Of a stretch of 64,000 nt of DNA, positions 41,367 to 50,066 are shown one piece after another (position 1 is the stretch's first letter; the number at the start of each line of letters is the position of its first letter). The notes beneath the pieces were generated by a model that was not told the origin of the DNA, did no database searches, and saw nothing but the letters and a program-made list of their open reading frames with translations. A program made the position numbers and the translations under genes. This DNA is from Dolomedes plantarius. Lineage: Eukaryota; Arthropoda; Arachnida; Araneae; Dolomedidae. The DNA lies in NCBI GenBank assembly GCA_907164885.2, contig OU015498.1, positions 93,074,233 through 93,138,232 on the forward strand, in the 5' to 3' direction.

Positions 41367-43313
41367 TGTATATGTGTGTATGTGTTTATTGCAATGCTCT
41401 ACTTATAAGATCAGAATTTCCGGTTAAAAATTATAAATGTTTCCAGATGTATACGTAGTTATGTTTCTCTCATTCAAAATATCTCAAGCAGATCGTCTCT
41501 TAAAATTTGCCTTTAAAAAAGGTTCAGTAACTAAACACAATCATTCCCATAAATAATGAGCATACTTTTGTGTCTGTCAATTTGCTTTAATAATCTGAAT
41601 AAAATAATTATGTAATAAATACTAATGATTATGTAATAAATACATTAAATAAAAATATTAGAAAATCAAAAACAAACTTTAACTGACACTAACTCTAAAT
41701 TTCAAAAGTCAAAATACTTAATGAAATAAAACAATTACATGCAATGCTATTCTCATTTTATAAACTAAGTCTATAGATATGTAATAAATAGTATATGCTA
41801 TATTAATTATCAACAGTCACTATGGTGCTATGTTTATGAATACTAAAATAAAGTATTCTTCACAATGAATATAAATACTGTAAGTATTTAGTTAAATTAA
41901 TGTAGAAAGGACAGGAGTTAAAATTAAATATTTAAAGTAATACGAAATAAATTAACCATAAAACTTATCCTCCAAATAACAACTAATTTATTCAAACTTT
42001 CAACAAACTCACTGATTATTATTATTTTTAAAAAATCATAGAATCGGTTTACTAAATGGGTGCATGTATTCAATTTTTCAAGTTTGCCCTATCAGATTTT
42101 CGAAAATACATGATACTATGAATATGTATTTTTTGGTGCTGTGATACATACATATCTTCACCTAGAGTACAAATCACATTTTGAAGATTTAAAATCCAAT
42201 AAAATAAAAAGCCGGTGTCAGATGCAAGCAAAATTGCTAAGTGAACTCGCGGTTTCCACGGTTTAACTTCCATACCAAGGGAACTGAAACAAGTCTTTTG
42301 AAATCCTATCACTTGAACAACAGACAATTAAGAAATTCCTATTTTAACTAACCAGTCATTTCGACCGGTTTGGAAGCTCCAGTGTTAATCACTTGCCCTT
42401 AAAATGATCGCCGCTTGTAAAAGCAGTTGCTTGTCATCATTATAAATTTCCATCATCGTACATCCACAAAGGAGCCCATTCGATAAACTGCACATTTCAT
42501 ACTAACAAAAGGTTTGAAATCAGTGTCTAACCATAATTTTTAATTTAAATTTTAAACTGTAAACAATGGGGCAAATAATTTTATTTATTATTTTTTTCCT
42601 GTCCAATGATGGTTCCCCGCTGCTTACTATCTGAAAACCTGCACTAGAGGGCGTGGTCCAGGAAGGGCAGTTAGACCACTAATCCTATGATCCTATCAGA
42701 TTATAAAAAATCTTGGGCCGATGTCAATATCTAAATAAACTACAAAATGAGACATTAGTACTAGGTTGGACCTAGGTTCCCGCTCTATGTCAATACGTGC
42801 AGATGTCAATCAATGCATTTAAATATTTTTCTTTTTCTTTCTGAAAGTCAGATTGGTTTAAGATAACTTATCGAGCCTTTTTGATTCCCAGTGAAATGCA
42901 CATAAAGAATTTTTGTGCTCTTCTAAATGAGTTGTTTATTAAGACTATGTCCGGTTACAATAATCAGACATGCGTTAAAACTGTTGTTAGATATACCTAT
43001 GTATGATGCAGTTTCTTAATGATTTAAAATAATTACGACGTAGTAGTAAATTTTCATGAAGAATTAAATACAAACCAGAACTATCCTCATAACGTTTCTT
43101 CAAAGCATTGTATTTGTCATAATAGACCTGTTTTTCCTCTAAGCCCATTGATTTCCATTTTTTGCCAAGAAATGTACCAATTACTGTCATACTCTCTCCA
43201 GGGCATGTTTGCACCAGTTGTTCTTTTTGCTCTTTAACAAATAGCATAAACGCATTCGGGATCCGACGTTTATTCAAGACACTTGCGATTGGAATTTTAG
43301 AAAGAAAAGACAT
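25835..43313 (-). CDS. Spliced gene for a protein with two HMG boxes (7 coding exons, 474 aa)
   Basis: Coding exons in order: 43313-43076, 35765-35581, 34168-33922, 32619-32510, 31525-31483, 29585-29409, 26259-25835. All introns have GT/AG borders and phases run 1,0,1,0,1,1, so the pieces total 1425 bases, exactly 475 codons including TGA. Box 1 (about residues 16-75) carries NAFMLF and GKKW; box 2 (about 164-222) carries RNPFLIF and ILGNMW. Residues 228-246 are lysine-rich, a likely nuclear localisation signal. The rest is Ser/Asn/Tyr/Pro/His-rich and ends in an acidic stretch (SDDEDR). The NAFM motif is typical of Sox/TCF-type sequence-specific boxes, so I infer a nuclear DNA-binding protein, probably a transcription regulator. 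I do not recognise a named orthologue. The start is the first ATG in exon 2; an upstream coding exon cannot be excluded. Confidence 0.8.
26725..26912. mobile_element. Palindromic Harbinger-like MITE, copy 1 (intron 7)
   Basis: The ends GGGCCTGTTCACATAGGA and TCCTATGTGAACAGGCCC are inverted, and TAA flanks both sides. A 3-bp TAA/TTA target duplication is the PIF/Harbinger mark. The internal CCAAT-like parts (AACCAATGAC, TGATTGGTT) are also inverted. A close relative is at 46148-46333. Confidence 0.75.
27550..29142. mobile_element. TTAA-flanked MITE family C, copy 3, interrupted (intron 7)
   Basis: The left end GGTTGCTGTGTACAACCC after TTAA (27546-27549) and the right end GGGTTAGTACACAGAAGCC before TTAA (29143-29146) are inverted termini. 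Both TTAA sites are intact. It is split by an insertion at about 27614-28776. Confidence 0.7.
27614..28776. mobile_element. Unclassified element with 27-bp inverted ends, nested in family C
   Basis: The left ACCTCTGCTAGAAGAATG...ACATCTC and right GAGATGTAACACTC...AGCAGAGGT ends match at 24 of 27 bases when inverted. The 1.16-kb interior is GC-richer around 27880-28110 and has no ORF with a recognised domain. The TGTAACATCTC...GAGATGTAACA core could alternatively be LTR-type ends. The superfamily is unknown. Confidence 0.5.
29409..29585 (-). CDS. Exon 7: Ser/Asn/Gln-rich segment
   Basis: The acceptor is TTTTCAG|AAT and the donor is GAG|GTAAGA. Both ends are phase 1, giving exactly 59 codons. 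It encodes a Ser/Asn/Gln-rich stretch (residues 275-333) with no domain. The phase 1/1 structure means it could be skipped without a frameshift, so alternative splicing is possible but not shown. Confidence 0.75.
29938..29983. repeat. Perfect 21-bp hairpin with 4-base loop (intron 6)
   Basis: The arm TTTTTACAAGAAAATCCTTA plus one A (29938-29958) and its exact reverse complement (29963-29983) are separated by TGAG. Confidence 0.9.
30320..30410. repeat. (TC)n(TATC)n and TA-rich microsatellite (intron 6)
   Basis: TC then TATC repeats, followed by ATATGT-rich sequence. A separate (ATT)n tract is at 30638-30665. The rest of intron 6 (about 30000-31480) is A/T-rich with no recognisable feature. 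Confidence 0.9.
31483..31525 (-). CDS. Exon 6: 43-base micro-exon
   Basis: The acceptor is ATTTTAG|GAC and the donor is ATG|GTAAGG. The phase goes from 0 to 1. It encodes 14 residues (DTTADKPEKKDLND). The match of phases on both sides and the strong donor support it despite its size. Confidence 0.65.
31910..32280. mobile_element. TTAA-flanked MITE family C, copy 4, right end lost (intron 5)
   Basis: TTAA (31906-31909) is followed by GGCTGCTATGTACC and the family C body. The sequence breaks off after GTAAATAGTTGACAAAAT at about 32277, so the right terminus is gone. It shows the uninterrupted state of the site that carries a Tigger MITE in copy 2. Confidence 0.65.
32510..32619 (-). CDS. Exon 5: lysine-rich segment
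   Basis: The acceptor is TTTCCAG|GTT and the donor is AAA|GTAGGT. The phase goes from 1 to 0. It encodes KGKTKNKPKKKKGSKK, the likely nuclear localisation signal and a basic DNA-contacting tail behind box 2. The alternative donor four bases further (TAG|GTTGTA) would put a stop into the next exon, so it was not chosen. Confidence 0.75.
33342..33494. mobile_element. Tigger-like MITE (153 bp, intron 4)
   Basis: The ends CAGTCGAATCCGGTTAATCGG and CCGAATAACCGGAATCGACTG are inverted. The right side is followed by TA; the left TA is not preserved. Confidence 0.65.
33922..34168 (-). CDS. Exon 4: HMG box 2
   Basis: The acceptor is TTCTTACAG|AAA and the donor is a textbook CAG|GTAAGT. The phase goes from 0 to 1. 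It encodes residues 142-223. The second HMG box starts near residue 164 (RNPFLIF) and runs through ILGNMW to KRKYFEKAKEVKNK. It is less like Sox/TCF than box 1, because the usual NAFM is NPFL here. Confidence 0.85.
34684..35535. repeat. Minisatellite, about 10 units of 78-91 bp (intron 3)
   Basis: The unit is GGAAGTTTTTGTCAAATTCC..., TTATGAAATTCCAGAACTTA, CCAGAATTCC, then a C-run of variable length and CAGGTTATTGG. Length variation is mostly in the C-run. Two kinds of unit alternate in part (CCATTTTTATGAAATTCC and CAGTGTTTCTGAAATTTC). The overlapping plus-strand ORFs are translations of this repeat. Confidence 0.95.
35581..35765 (-). CDS. Exon 3: charged linker between the HMG boxes
   Basis: The acceptor is the pyrimidine-rich CTCTCTTTAG just before 35765, and the donor is AAG|GTAAAA at 35581/35580. 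The phase goes from 1 to 0. It encodes residues 80-141, acidic then Lys/Asn-rich (KNSKNSNKRK), with no recognised domain. A second AG seven bases downstream would break the frame with exon 2, which fixes the acceptor choice. Confidence 0.75.
36135..37111. mobile_element. Tigger/pogo-like MITE, copy 2 (about 977 bp, intron 2)
   Basis: It is very similar to 5315-6228 along its length, with the right end GGTGGTTACTG then TA. The left end has lost its first C. It carries about 60 bases (36730-36792) that are absent from copy 1. Confidence 0.7.
36735..36792 (-). other. tRNA-like 3' half with B-box motif inside the Tigger-like MITE
   Basis: On the minus strand CCGGGTTCGATTTCA matches the B-box of RNA polymerase III promoters, preceded by a segment that could be an anticodon/variable region (GCTTGACACGGGAGC). 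There is no convincing acceptor stem or A box, so it is not called as a functional tRNA. Confidence 0.35.
37120..37320. mobile_element. mariner-type MITE (201 bp) with long inverted ends (intron 2)
   Basis: The ends CAGGGTGTCCATAATTAAAG and CTTTAATTATGGACACCCTG are exact inverts. The complementarity continues to GGCTGCAAAAAAAGA with few mismatches. TA flanks both sides (37118-37119, 37321-37322). The superfamily is inferred from the TA target. Confidence 0.8.
37362..37680 (+). mobile_element. Possible tRNA-derived SINE with (TA)n tail
   Basis: The head has AGCTAGTGATCTGAGCG (A-box region, weak) and GCGGGTTCGAGGCTCG (good B-box). It is followed by about 260 bases of GC-richer unrelated body and ends in a (TA)n tract (37681-37726). 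A tRNA-like head, a body and a simple-repeat tail fit a SINE. No second copy is in this window. Confidence 0.5.
37727..37946. repeat. Dispersed module copy 3 plus (AC)n(TA)n
   Basis: TACTTCTTACATTGAAAATA...AGAGACATAAGCAAACAAGG is an inverted match to the modules at 130-265 and 4979-5160. It leads directly into (AC)n at about 37857-37893 and (TA)n to 37946. Confidence 0.7.
37947..39037 (-). mobile_element. mariner-type element with about 210-bp inverted ends (intron 2)
   Basis: Left 37947-38159 and right 38828-39037 are near-identical inverted repeats beginning CCGGGTGGCCATAATTAAAC. TA flanks both ends. The 670-bp middle encodes only the N-terminal part of a transposase on the minus strand. 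The catalytic domain is absent, so it is a non-autonomous deletion derivative. Confidence 0.85.
38161..38579 (-). pseudogene. N-terminal helix-turn-helix domain of a mariner-type transposase
   Basis: From an ATG at 38579 the frame gives SLVEHALLVKFFYLN, an in-frame stop, then SAALRAFRTHKKMRKG and TFEKTGSLKVQSGRGRKPV, a second stop, and a further helical region ending at the inverted repeat. This layout matches the DUF4817-type HTH found at the start of many arthropod mariner/IS630-like transposases. There is no DDE domain and there are at least two stops. Confidence 0.7.
39092..39384 (-). mobile_element. LTR-like segment, possible solo LTR (intron 2)
   Basis: On the minus strand it starts TGTTCAGCAATATT and ends GACTGCAACA, and contains AATAAAG near 39170. 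It is GC-richer than its surroundings. No clean target duplication was found. The 83-codon plus-strand ORF here shows no motif. Confidence 0.35.
39594..39648. repeat. (CA)n(TA)n microsatellite
   Basis: CA then TA dinucleotides, leading into the 150-bp tandem array. Confidence 0.95.
39755..40800. repeat. Tandem array, about 7 units of roughly 148 bp (intron 2)
   Basis: The unit is AGGATTTTTCAAAATTCG, GCCCC, a G-run, CAAAACGTGTTTTT, CTCATATCTCAAAGAAGGAA, then GATATCCATAAGATTCTTGC and AAAATGTAAGGAACACGAAT. Starts fall near 39760, 39908, 40055, 40205, 40355, 40503 and 40648, with a degraded last unit. The G-runs are the most variable part. Confidence 0.95.
40929..40955. repeat. (GT)n microsatellite
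   Basis: About 26 bases of GT repeats. A G-run is at 41170-41184 and (TA)n with CA at 41315-41385. Confidence 0.9.
41285..41314 (+). mobile_element. Helitron 3' terminus
   Basis: The hairpin ACCCG-TGCAACGC-CGGGT is followed by ATATAAAG, CTAG and then T, an exact Helitron 3' end arrangement. The 5' end is not identified; the element may extend back through the 148-bp array, as internal tandem repeats are common in Helitrons. (TA)n follows to 41358. Confidence 0.65.
41386..42986. other. Intron 2 DNA, no further exon seen
   Basis: AT-rich sequence. An 85-codon minus-strand ORF (42070-42327) has no domain and is not needed for the gene model, as exons 2 and 3 join in phase. The motif CACAAAGGAGCCCATTCG (42467-42484) is shared with 31264-31281. 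Confidence 0.4.
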
Positions 43314-43339
43314 TTGTTTTACTGGCAAGAGAATATATC
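43076..43339 (-). CDS. Exon 2 (first coding exon): HMG box 1
   Basis: The acceptor follows a TTTCAG at 43341-43340 and the donor is GTTTGT after 43076. The exon starts and ends in phase 1. The proposed initiator ATG is at 43313-43311, with bases 43339-43314 then being 5'UTR. The frame is also open upstream of the ATG inside the exon, so an upstream coding exon is formally possible. It encodes nearly all of the first HMG box: NAFMLF for helix 1, then FLGKKWKSM and the YYDKYNALKKRY helix. Confidence 0.8.
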
Positions 43340-43566
43340 CTGAAACAGTTACATTATAAATAAGCTTCATAGTCAAATTATTCTGTAGAATAATTATTTA
43401 GATTTATAGTGAGAAAGGTAGAACATATTATTTATAAACAAGCTTAATTAATTCTACACATGCTTAACAGATTGAAACTGGAATCGAATATTTAGATACA
43501 ACCTGAAATAAGGAGTTTAATGTTATTGACTTATCCTTGACGCTGTTATTAACATTACCACTAAAC

Positions 43567-44394
43567 CAGGTCTCCCAGACCTAGGCTTTTAAACTCAGAT
43601 CTGGGTTTTTCAGTGAACATATGGGTTTATGGATTTTTTTCCTTAAAAATACCTCAAAATTTGGGTTTTTCCATTGTGAGTTGAAAGTTTTGCAAAAAAA
43701 TATATATTTATCATTGCAAGCATAATTAGCTATGTAAATGTAATTATGTAAATTAATGATTGAAAAATGATACAAATTGAGATCATTTCTATTGAACCGT
43801 GATATATCTCTGCTATGAAACCATTCCAGAATTTTGATATTTGTTACGTAATATCAAAGATGGAATCAATAATCTCAAACATAGAATCTTATTACACATC
43901 ATGATCCATTTGGCTATTTTACTTCACTCTCCAGAGTGCGTGGATAGTTTTTGAATATGTTAATAGAGCCGCAACAAAACAAACGCATTCTAGTAAAATT
44001 GAAGCTGTAAACGATCGTACGATGGAAGAGTAATTAGATAGATATAATCAAAATTGTCGTTTATATTCTTAAAACAGAACTAGTAAAAGACTTAATAGAA
44101 GGAGCACGTCCTATATGTTAAGAAGCAAGCACGGAGAAAAAAAAATCCAGAAAGATCTTCAGCAAATTAATTTGGAGGGGGATGATGAAATGGATTCAAT
44201 CTGTTAAAATTCAATAAAATAATTTTAATTTCAAGTAACCTTAGAAAATGGTGTGTGCATAATCTAATTTGTATTTCTTTTAATAATTTCCAATAAAAAA
44301 ATATTTCTAAAAAAGCTGGGGTTTTTTCTTATTACAATGTTTTTTTTTTTAGATGCCATCTTGGTTTATTACTTTTTTCTCGCTGGGAGCCCTG
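43567..44394. mobile_element. hAT-like element (828 bp, intron 1), imperfect target duplication
   Basis: The ends CAGGTCTCCCAG and CTGGGAGCCCTG are inverted with one mismatch. The flanks cactaaac and cattaaaa agree at 6 of 8. There is no transposase ORF. Confidence 0.5.
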
Positions 44395-44402
44395 CATTAA
44401 AA

Positions 44403-46147
44403 GAATTGTTTAGAAGAGATGCTAAACGTTAACAAAACACGTTATAGGCCAATCTTTTTAAATTAGACATGAATAAAGGCCACAGCTAAGTCATAAATGC
44501 AAGCAATGCTAAATGAAACGACGAACCCCTTTGCAAACTCGATTAAGGGGATGAAATTTTTTTTTGTCAGTGAGAACATATTTCTGTGTTTTCAGTACAC
44601 GGGCGATTACACTTCTCAAATATTCAATCCAAACAATACGAGCTATCCCTGAGCAAGGGTTGAATGGGATTGATGGTCTGTTTTACATGACCTGTCAGCA
44701 CACGTTGGAGTATGAATGAACTGTTATGAAGAACTTAACAACAGAGGAAATTAGAAAGCTATGGGGCAAGAGTTAAAGAATAATTAGAACAAGACATGCT
44801 GATCGGAATGTTAAGTATACTTTTTTCAAACTTATAAAACTACTGTTATAGCAAGGGAAATGTTTTGAAACAGAGTTAAGAGAAGCAGCTCTTATCTCCA
44901 TATTACTGGTAAAATTTCAGTGAATGGTTCGCAGATAATTTTATTTTCAAGCCCTTTTCTCTTCGATATTCATTAAGATAATATTAAGTTCTTACACGAT
45001 TTACATATATTACTGAATATTACTCAATAATAACAAGAATGTTATATCACTAAGATTGTTTCAAAACATTTGAGATATATACAAAAGAATACAATCTATT
45101 TTAAAAGTAAAACTACACCTAAAAAGGCATGAAGACGATTGCTGAAAATCATTAGGTTTTTAAACACGCTTTCAACTGTACAAACATGCACATATATACA
45201 CACCAGTGGTCATCAAGAGAGTATTATGGGGTTAATATCTCTCAAAGCCACCATACCTATTTGTATTTATCTATCAGAAAGCATTAAAAATTTCATTATT
45301 TGTAGAAGTTTATGAAGTTTGCTCCCCTCCCCTCCTCCCTCACACAAGGGTTTGCAAAAATCCTATAAGTTCCAAGTGTTCCGCTGACCGCCTATAGGCA
45401 CCTGCATAATTATTTCTGCACAGTATAATACAGATTCTTCGTACTAATTTCAAACAAGCTTTTTATCTATGAATGAAATTTTAAAAAATTTTAAAAGTAG
45501 GATTTTTGACGTTAAAAAAGTTGTACACGGAAACAAAAGTATAAAAACGAAACTCCGTAGTAAAATTCTTCGATTTCTCTTTAAAATTTTTTTTTAAACC
45601 TGCAATATATATTTGAAAGCACAAATTATCTTTTTTTATTTGTAGAGATTGGATCACCTACTATGATTCATAAAACATGAACTATAATTCATATGAGCAG
45701 GCAGAAATACAGATTATATAAAGATTAAACAAACATATTGTCGTTATTTTAATAAAAATAAAAATAATAAAAAAACATAAATGCCTAACGAACTGTGTAT
45801 ATTTCGGCTCACTGAAGGGTTAGAAAACATTGTTATAAATTTTAATAGAATTTATGAATTTTAAATAATTTCAGACAAAACAGATCTCCATGTTCAAATG
45901 GGGTTCAAAATTAATAAGGCAGTTGCAAGTAGCATGTCACATCTCAACTAGGGAAAAACATTTGCTGACACACGAATGCATTACTAATAGACGTTCCACG
46001 AGTAAAACGCATGTCATATATTGCCTGCCCTCCAGTTTGCACTCGGTGCGTTTGTGACGTCGCGTGAAACTGCTTTGTTGGAGAATTAAAAATGTTTCTC
46101 TAATATTTTTGTTTTTTATTTTTCATTGCATCGCAGTTACATCTTAA
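44403..46147. other. Intron 1 DNA, no feature seen
   Basis: AT-rich sequence. A TGACGTCG close to a CRE lies at about 46055. No exon with matching phase and splice sites was found. Confidence 0.35.
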
Positions 46148-46333
46148 GGGCCTGTTCACATAGGAGTCCGTGGCGTTGCGTTAAGGAAAAGATGAGGTTG
46201 AGACGAAAATAAACCAATCATAGGCGTTAAAAATTTCATTGCTAATCGTTTGGAGGCATATGATTGGTTTATTTTCGTCTCAACGTCATCTTTTCCTTAA
46301 CGCAACGCCACGGACTCCTATGTGAACAGGCCC
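46148..46333. mobile_element. Near-perfect palindromic Harbinger-like MITE, copy 2 (intron 1)
   Basis: The ends GGGCCTGTTCACATAGGAGT and ACTCCTATGTGAACAGGCCC are inverted, and complementarity runs through CCGTGGCGTTGCGTTAAGGA and AAATAAACCAATCATA. TAA flanks both sides (46145-46147, 46334-46336). Only a short centre (46228-46250) is unpaired, so transcripts from this intron could form a hairpin with arms of about 80 bp. Confidence 0.85.
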
Positions 46334-46587
46334 TAACTCCTACGAAAAAAAAATTCCTGTATGGATTTAAAAAGCAGTTGAAAAAACAAACTGTGGCTTA
46401 TCATTATGGTATCAGGCATTTTCTTTAAAGCAAAACAAAAACTTATAACTTTGGAAATAATGCAATATTTTTTACACTAAGGCTGTGTAAAAAATATTGC
46501 ATTTTTTACAGCAGGGGGCATTCCTGCTGTTACCCCCTTTAACAGATTTGGGTTTTACAAAATCAGCAAAATTTGTAGTAAAATAAA

Positions 46588-46790
46588 TAATATAGCTATG
46601 CCTTGGCGATCGTTATCCGAGGAAAAGCCAGGAGGTAAGATAGCCATGCCTTAGCGACCTTTTAACACAGGAAGAAAATACAGAAATTAATACAGCCCTG
46701 CCTTGGCGACGCAGGGACAGAGGAAGAAAAGGCATCTAGTAATACGAGCCTTGTACAGCAGTGCCTTGGCGATGTTTGACTGGAGTAAAA
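46588..46790. repeat. Short tandem array around a GCCTTGGCGA core (intron 1)
   Basis: Four diverged units of about 55-70 bp each contain TGCCTTGGCGA or TGCCTTAGCGA, and most are followed by a GGA(A)GAAAA-type tail. Confidence 0.65.
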
Positions 46791-48222
46791 ATTATGCATT
46801 TAATCAATAGCCCCTTAGTGCATTTTTTAAAATCTCAAACCGAGTTTCTTTATAGTTTTCGATTTATCTTATAAATTAATTTTTCCCCCCATCGGTTGCC
46901 TTTTCTGTTTGTAATACAAAAGCAGCACAAGTCCATCAACACTTTTCAATATAACGTTTACAGATGTAGAATTCAAGAATGATAAACTCTATTTGAAAAG
47001 TATGTACGTTGACAACATGCATCTATAATATTATTATAGTTATATATTATTATTATAGTTTTTTCAGGAATTAAGTCATATAAATATATAACAAATAGAA
47101 AACTCGTCTTAACAGCCAAAACACCAATTTTACTCATTTCTTTCATTTTAAATTAAATAAACATTGATTGATTTGGGGAAAAATTTTGAGTGTAAAATTT
47201 TAAAGTAATAATAGTTATAAACTACACATCTAACTAGTTTGTATATCAATAATTATAAATTGTGTGGATATATACTAGAAATTTAAAACGTGATAAGCAT
47301 TCTGTAAATTTCGTTTTCAAAAGTGTATAATTGTATATTACTAATCAACTGTTTTCCAACAGTGATTTCACTGTTGAAATAAGATGTTAACTAAGCGAAA
47401 GACTGTGCCTAAAAACATAGCTTCTTAGTAAACCTGTAACATAACCTTATCAAAAACACCAGAGTGTATATAGTAAATAAATTTGCTAGTTGGGGTTTAA
47501 TTTCTTAGTTTTCTGAAGTAATTTTAATAAGTCTGAAATCATTTCGATTGCTTAAATTTTCTGTTAGCCTTTGAGAAGAGGTATTTATTAATAGATCGTA
47601 ATAATTTACCTAAACATATCAAAACAATTACGAAGAACGTGTACTTCGGCTGAATTTAAAGACATCACAAATCATGCCAAACCATAACCTTCAGAAGCAA
47701 TATTTAGCGAATTGAGATTTGAAGCAGAATTAAAATTTTCTTACCAACAAAAATAAGTAGCATAATGATGTGCTCGACATTAAAAATGGTTTTAATACTA
47801 ATATTGTGCAATGCTCAAAATAGTAATTAAGTAAAGCAATATTTTCTAATCGCAATCTATAAGGAAGAACTAAGAATTATTTCATATTCGTAACTTTTAG
47901 CTTATGTCGGGTGGATGGACATAAAATTGGCATTTTCTATGTATTTATAATCGGTTGTAAACGAATTGAATTTTAATTCCCAGTCCTTCAATTTTTTAAT
48001 TTCGTAATTATAAAATAGTGGAGACATGGAAGTTGTCAAAGGGTACCAAAATTAGGATTCTCGACTTTTATTGCATGATGATTTAATGCTGCATATTTAA
48101 GGATGTATTCGAATTGTAAGCTGCCTGTTTTGATTTCTATCATAATTAATTGAAAATAAGAGCTATTCAAGAGATATTAAGGCGATATGATTATTTAACG
48201 AGAAAAAATTTTACAAACAGAT
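46791..48222. other. Intron 1 DNA, no feature seen
   Basis: AT-rich sequence with no ORF, TIR or tandem unit that I can support. Confidence 0.35.
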
Positions 48223-48651
48223 AATAATTACAAGATAAAAAGAACTTTTTATATACCATGTTTTTAAATTTTCTGTTGAATCATATAAACATGACAATTC
48301 TATGTATTAATAAATACTTTTTAAAAAATTTTTTGATGAATTATCCCATCAACTTGAAAGGAAATGAAGTTAATTAGAAGTTAACTTGCGTTTAACTTTT
48401 CGTTCCCGTCCCGGCTAATAGATGACTGCACCAGTCTACGAAACAAAATTAACTGAAAATAACTGAAAATCAATTTAATTCTGCTTAAAGATGGCTAAAA
48501 GTATTAAAATAATGCATTGTCATCGTGTTCTGAGCTATTCTAAAAGTTTCAAATGTCTAGCTAGTCGGGAAGTTGGTTAAAAATCGATTGCAAGATTTGT
48601 ACGGGACAAACACACAAACAAGAAAGCGAGTTAATAAAAACATGGTAATAA
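48223..48651 (+). repeat. Dispersed direct repeat, copy 1 (429 bp)
   Basis: It starts AATAATTACAAGATAAAAAG and ends CATGGTAATAA. It is nearly identical to 50414-50846 in the same orientation. A marker inside is TTCGTTCCCGTCCCGGCTAA. A short part (AAAAGTTTCAAATGTCTAAC onward) recurs at 54102-54160. Confidence 0.8.
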
Positions 48652-49346
48652 TAAAAATTACTGTAGCATTGAAAAATAAAGAATCAAAATATTATAGATA
48701 TCACTTACATTTTAATAACAAATCTTTATTTAGTAAAGTATCAGTTATACTGAAAGCCACATAAACACAAACAAATCGCAACATATAAATCATATAATAA
48801 AATATAAATAATCATATAATTAAAAAATAAGTCTAATAATAATAATAATGTAATGAAATATAGATATGTTCCTTAAAACATTTTTCTATTCATGTTTAAA
48901 ATTAAAATTGATTACAATGAATCCATATTATAATGTTAAGTTATAATTTGAGCTATAATTAGTTGGTAAAAAATGATTTAAAGTTAACTGAATCCAAATG
49001 ACAATAATAAACTGTATTTAGTTTTAAATATCCTTCTGTTGTTTCATAGCCTGTAATAAGTTAACAAAAAATTATGAAGCAAAAAGTTTCACATGAAAAG
49101 TTATGCTTTCGATTTTCCCTAGAAACGTAATGTTGAACCCTTATAGATTAAACATTCAAAATTAGAGATGTATAACTTTGAGAAAACTTCTCATAATAGA
49201 CATTTTGATACATTTGTGTTGGAAATAAAAATCAAGATATATAAATCCATCTTAAAATATAAAATGACATTTAATATTGTCGTTATTATAGCCGCATATT
49301 GTAGAAAAACAAGCGTTTACAGATAACCCAAATCAAAATCTTTGGT

Positions 49347-49455
49347 CGTCATAAGCACCAAAGTCGTTGTCACCAATATTAATTACGTGGTACAACTAAA
49401 TCAAATCCACATAGCGAACAGATACATAGTTCAATGGAACTAAACAATAAGTACA
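49347..49455 (+). repeat. Dispersed repeat with a second copy at 53976-54085
   Basis: GGTCGTCATAAGCACCAAAG through ACTAAACAATAA matches 53976-54085 with few changes. At 54 kb this segment lies next to the AAAAGTTTCAAATG piece, whereas here the two are about 0.8 kb or more apart. Confidence 0.7.
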
Positions 49456-49954
49456 TTTCACTTCTGATTTCTCCAAGGGCCAAATGTTAAGTCCCAATTA
49501 TGAATGTACTAAGTATTTTGATTACAGAAAGGAGATAAATTTATATTATTAAGTACTTCGTCTACGCATATATAGTTTTCTATACAGATGTTGACAGTAA
49601 AATAACAATTGTTCTTAATTCTAATCACAATATTCAACATCATTTCGTTTTATACTTTTTTACTGAAGCATATAATTTTTAAATGTTATAATAAAAACTT
49701 TTTCTCGTTTCCCGCTATTAATAATAAATTAAGTTCTAAAACATTTAATGAAATCAAAAGTCAACGCTTTTCTCTGTTCTTATTTTAATTTTGGTTTCTT
49801 GTTCATGAGCATTTTTATTTATATAAATCATATAACTGACACAATTTTTTGAAGGGGATATAAACAAAGAAATAATATCTTTATAAAATTATAAACAATT
49901 AATATCTTTATAAAAATAGTGCATAAAATCCAAAAAGATTTGACAGGTACTTAC

Positions 49955-50066
49955 ACTGATATGAGAATTCACACTTTCCCTGATCCACTAACCTATAAAA
50001 TAACGGAATGGCCGAAGAAAGAATTTAAGTCCAGAATGACGTCACGCCAGGAAACTGTTAGCCAAT
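49955..50066 (-). promoter_or_regulatory. Probable promoter and non-coding exon 1 of the HMG-box gene
   Basis: Reading along the minus strand there is a CCAAT motif (in inverted orientation, 50062-50066), a perfect CRE palindrome TGACGTCA (50037-50044), an AT-rich TTTTATA (about 49994-50000), and then a perfect donor CAGT|GTAAGT at 49955/49954. No long ORF is present, so the exon would be 5'UTR, spliced 6.6 kb to the acceptor at 43340. The motifs are seen directly; the promoter role and the splice are inferred. The transcription start is not defined. Confidence 0.4.

Noticed and set aside
42070..42327. 85-codon minus-strand ORF as an extra exon of the HMG-box gene
   Set aside because: Exons 2 and 3 join directly in phase, no suitable splice pair was seen, and the translation has no motif.
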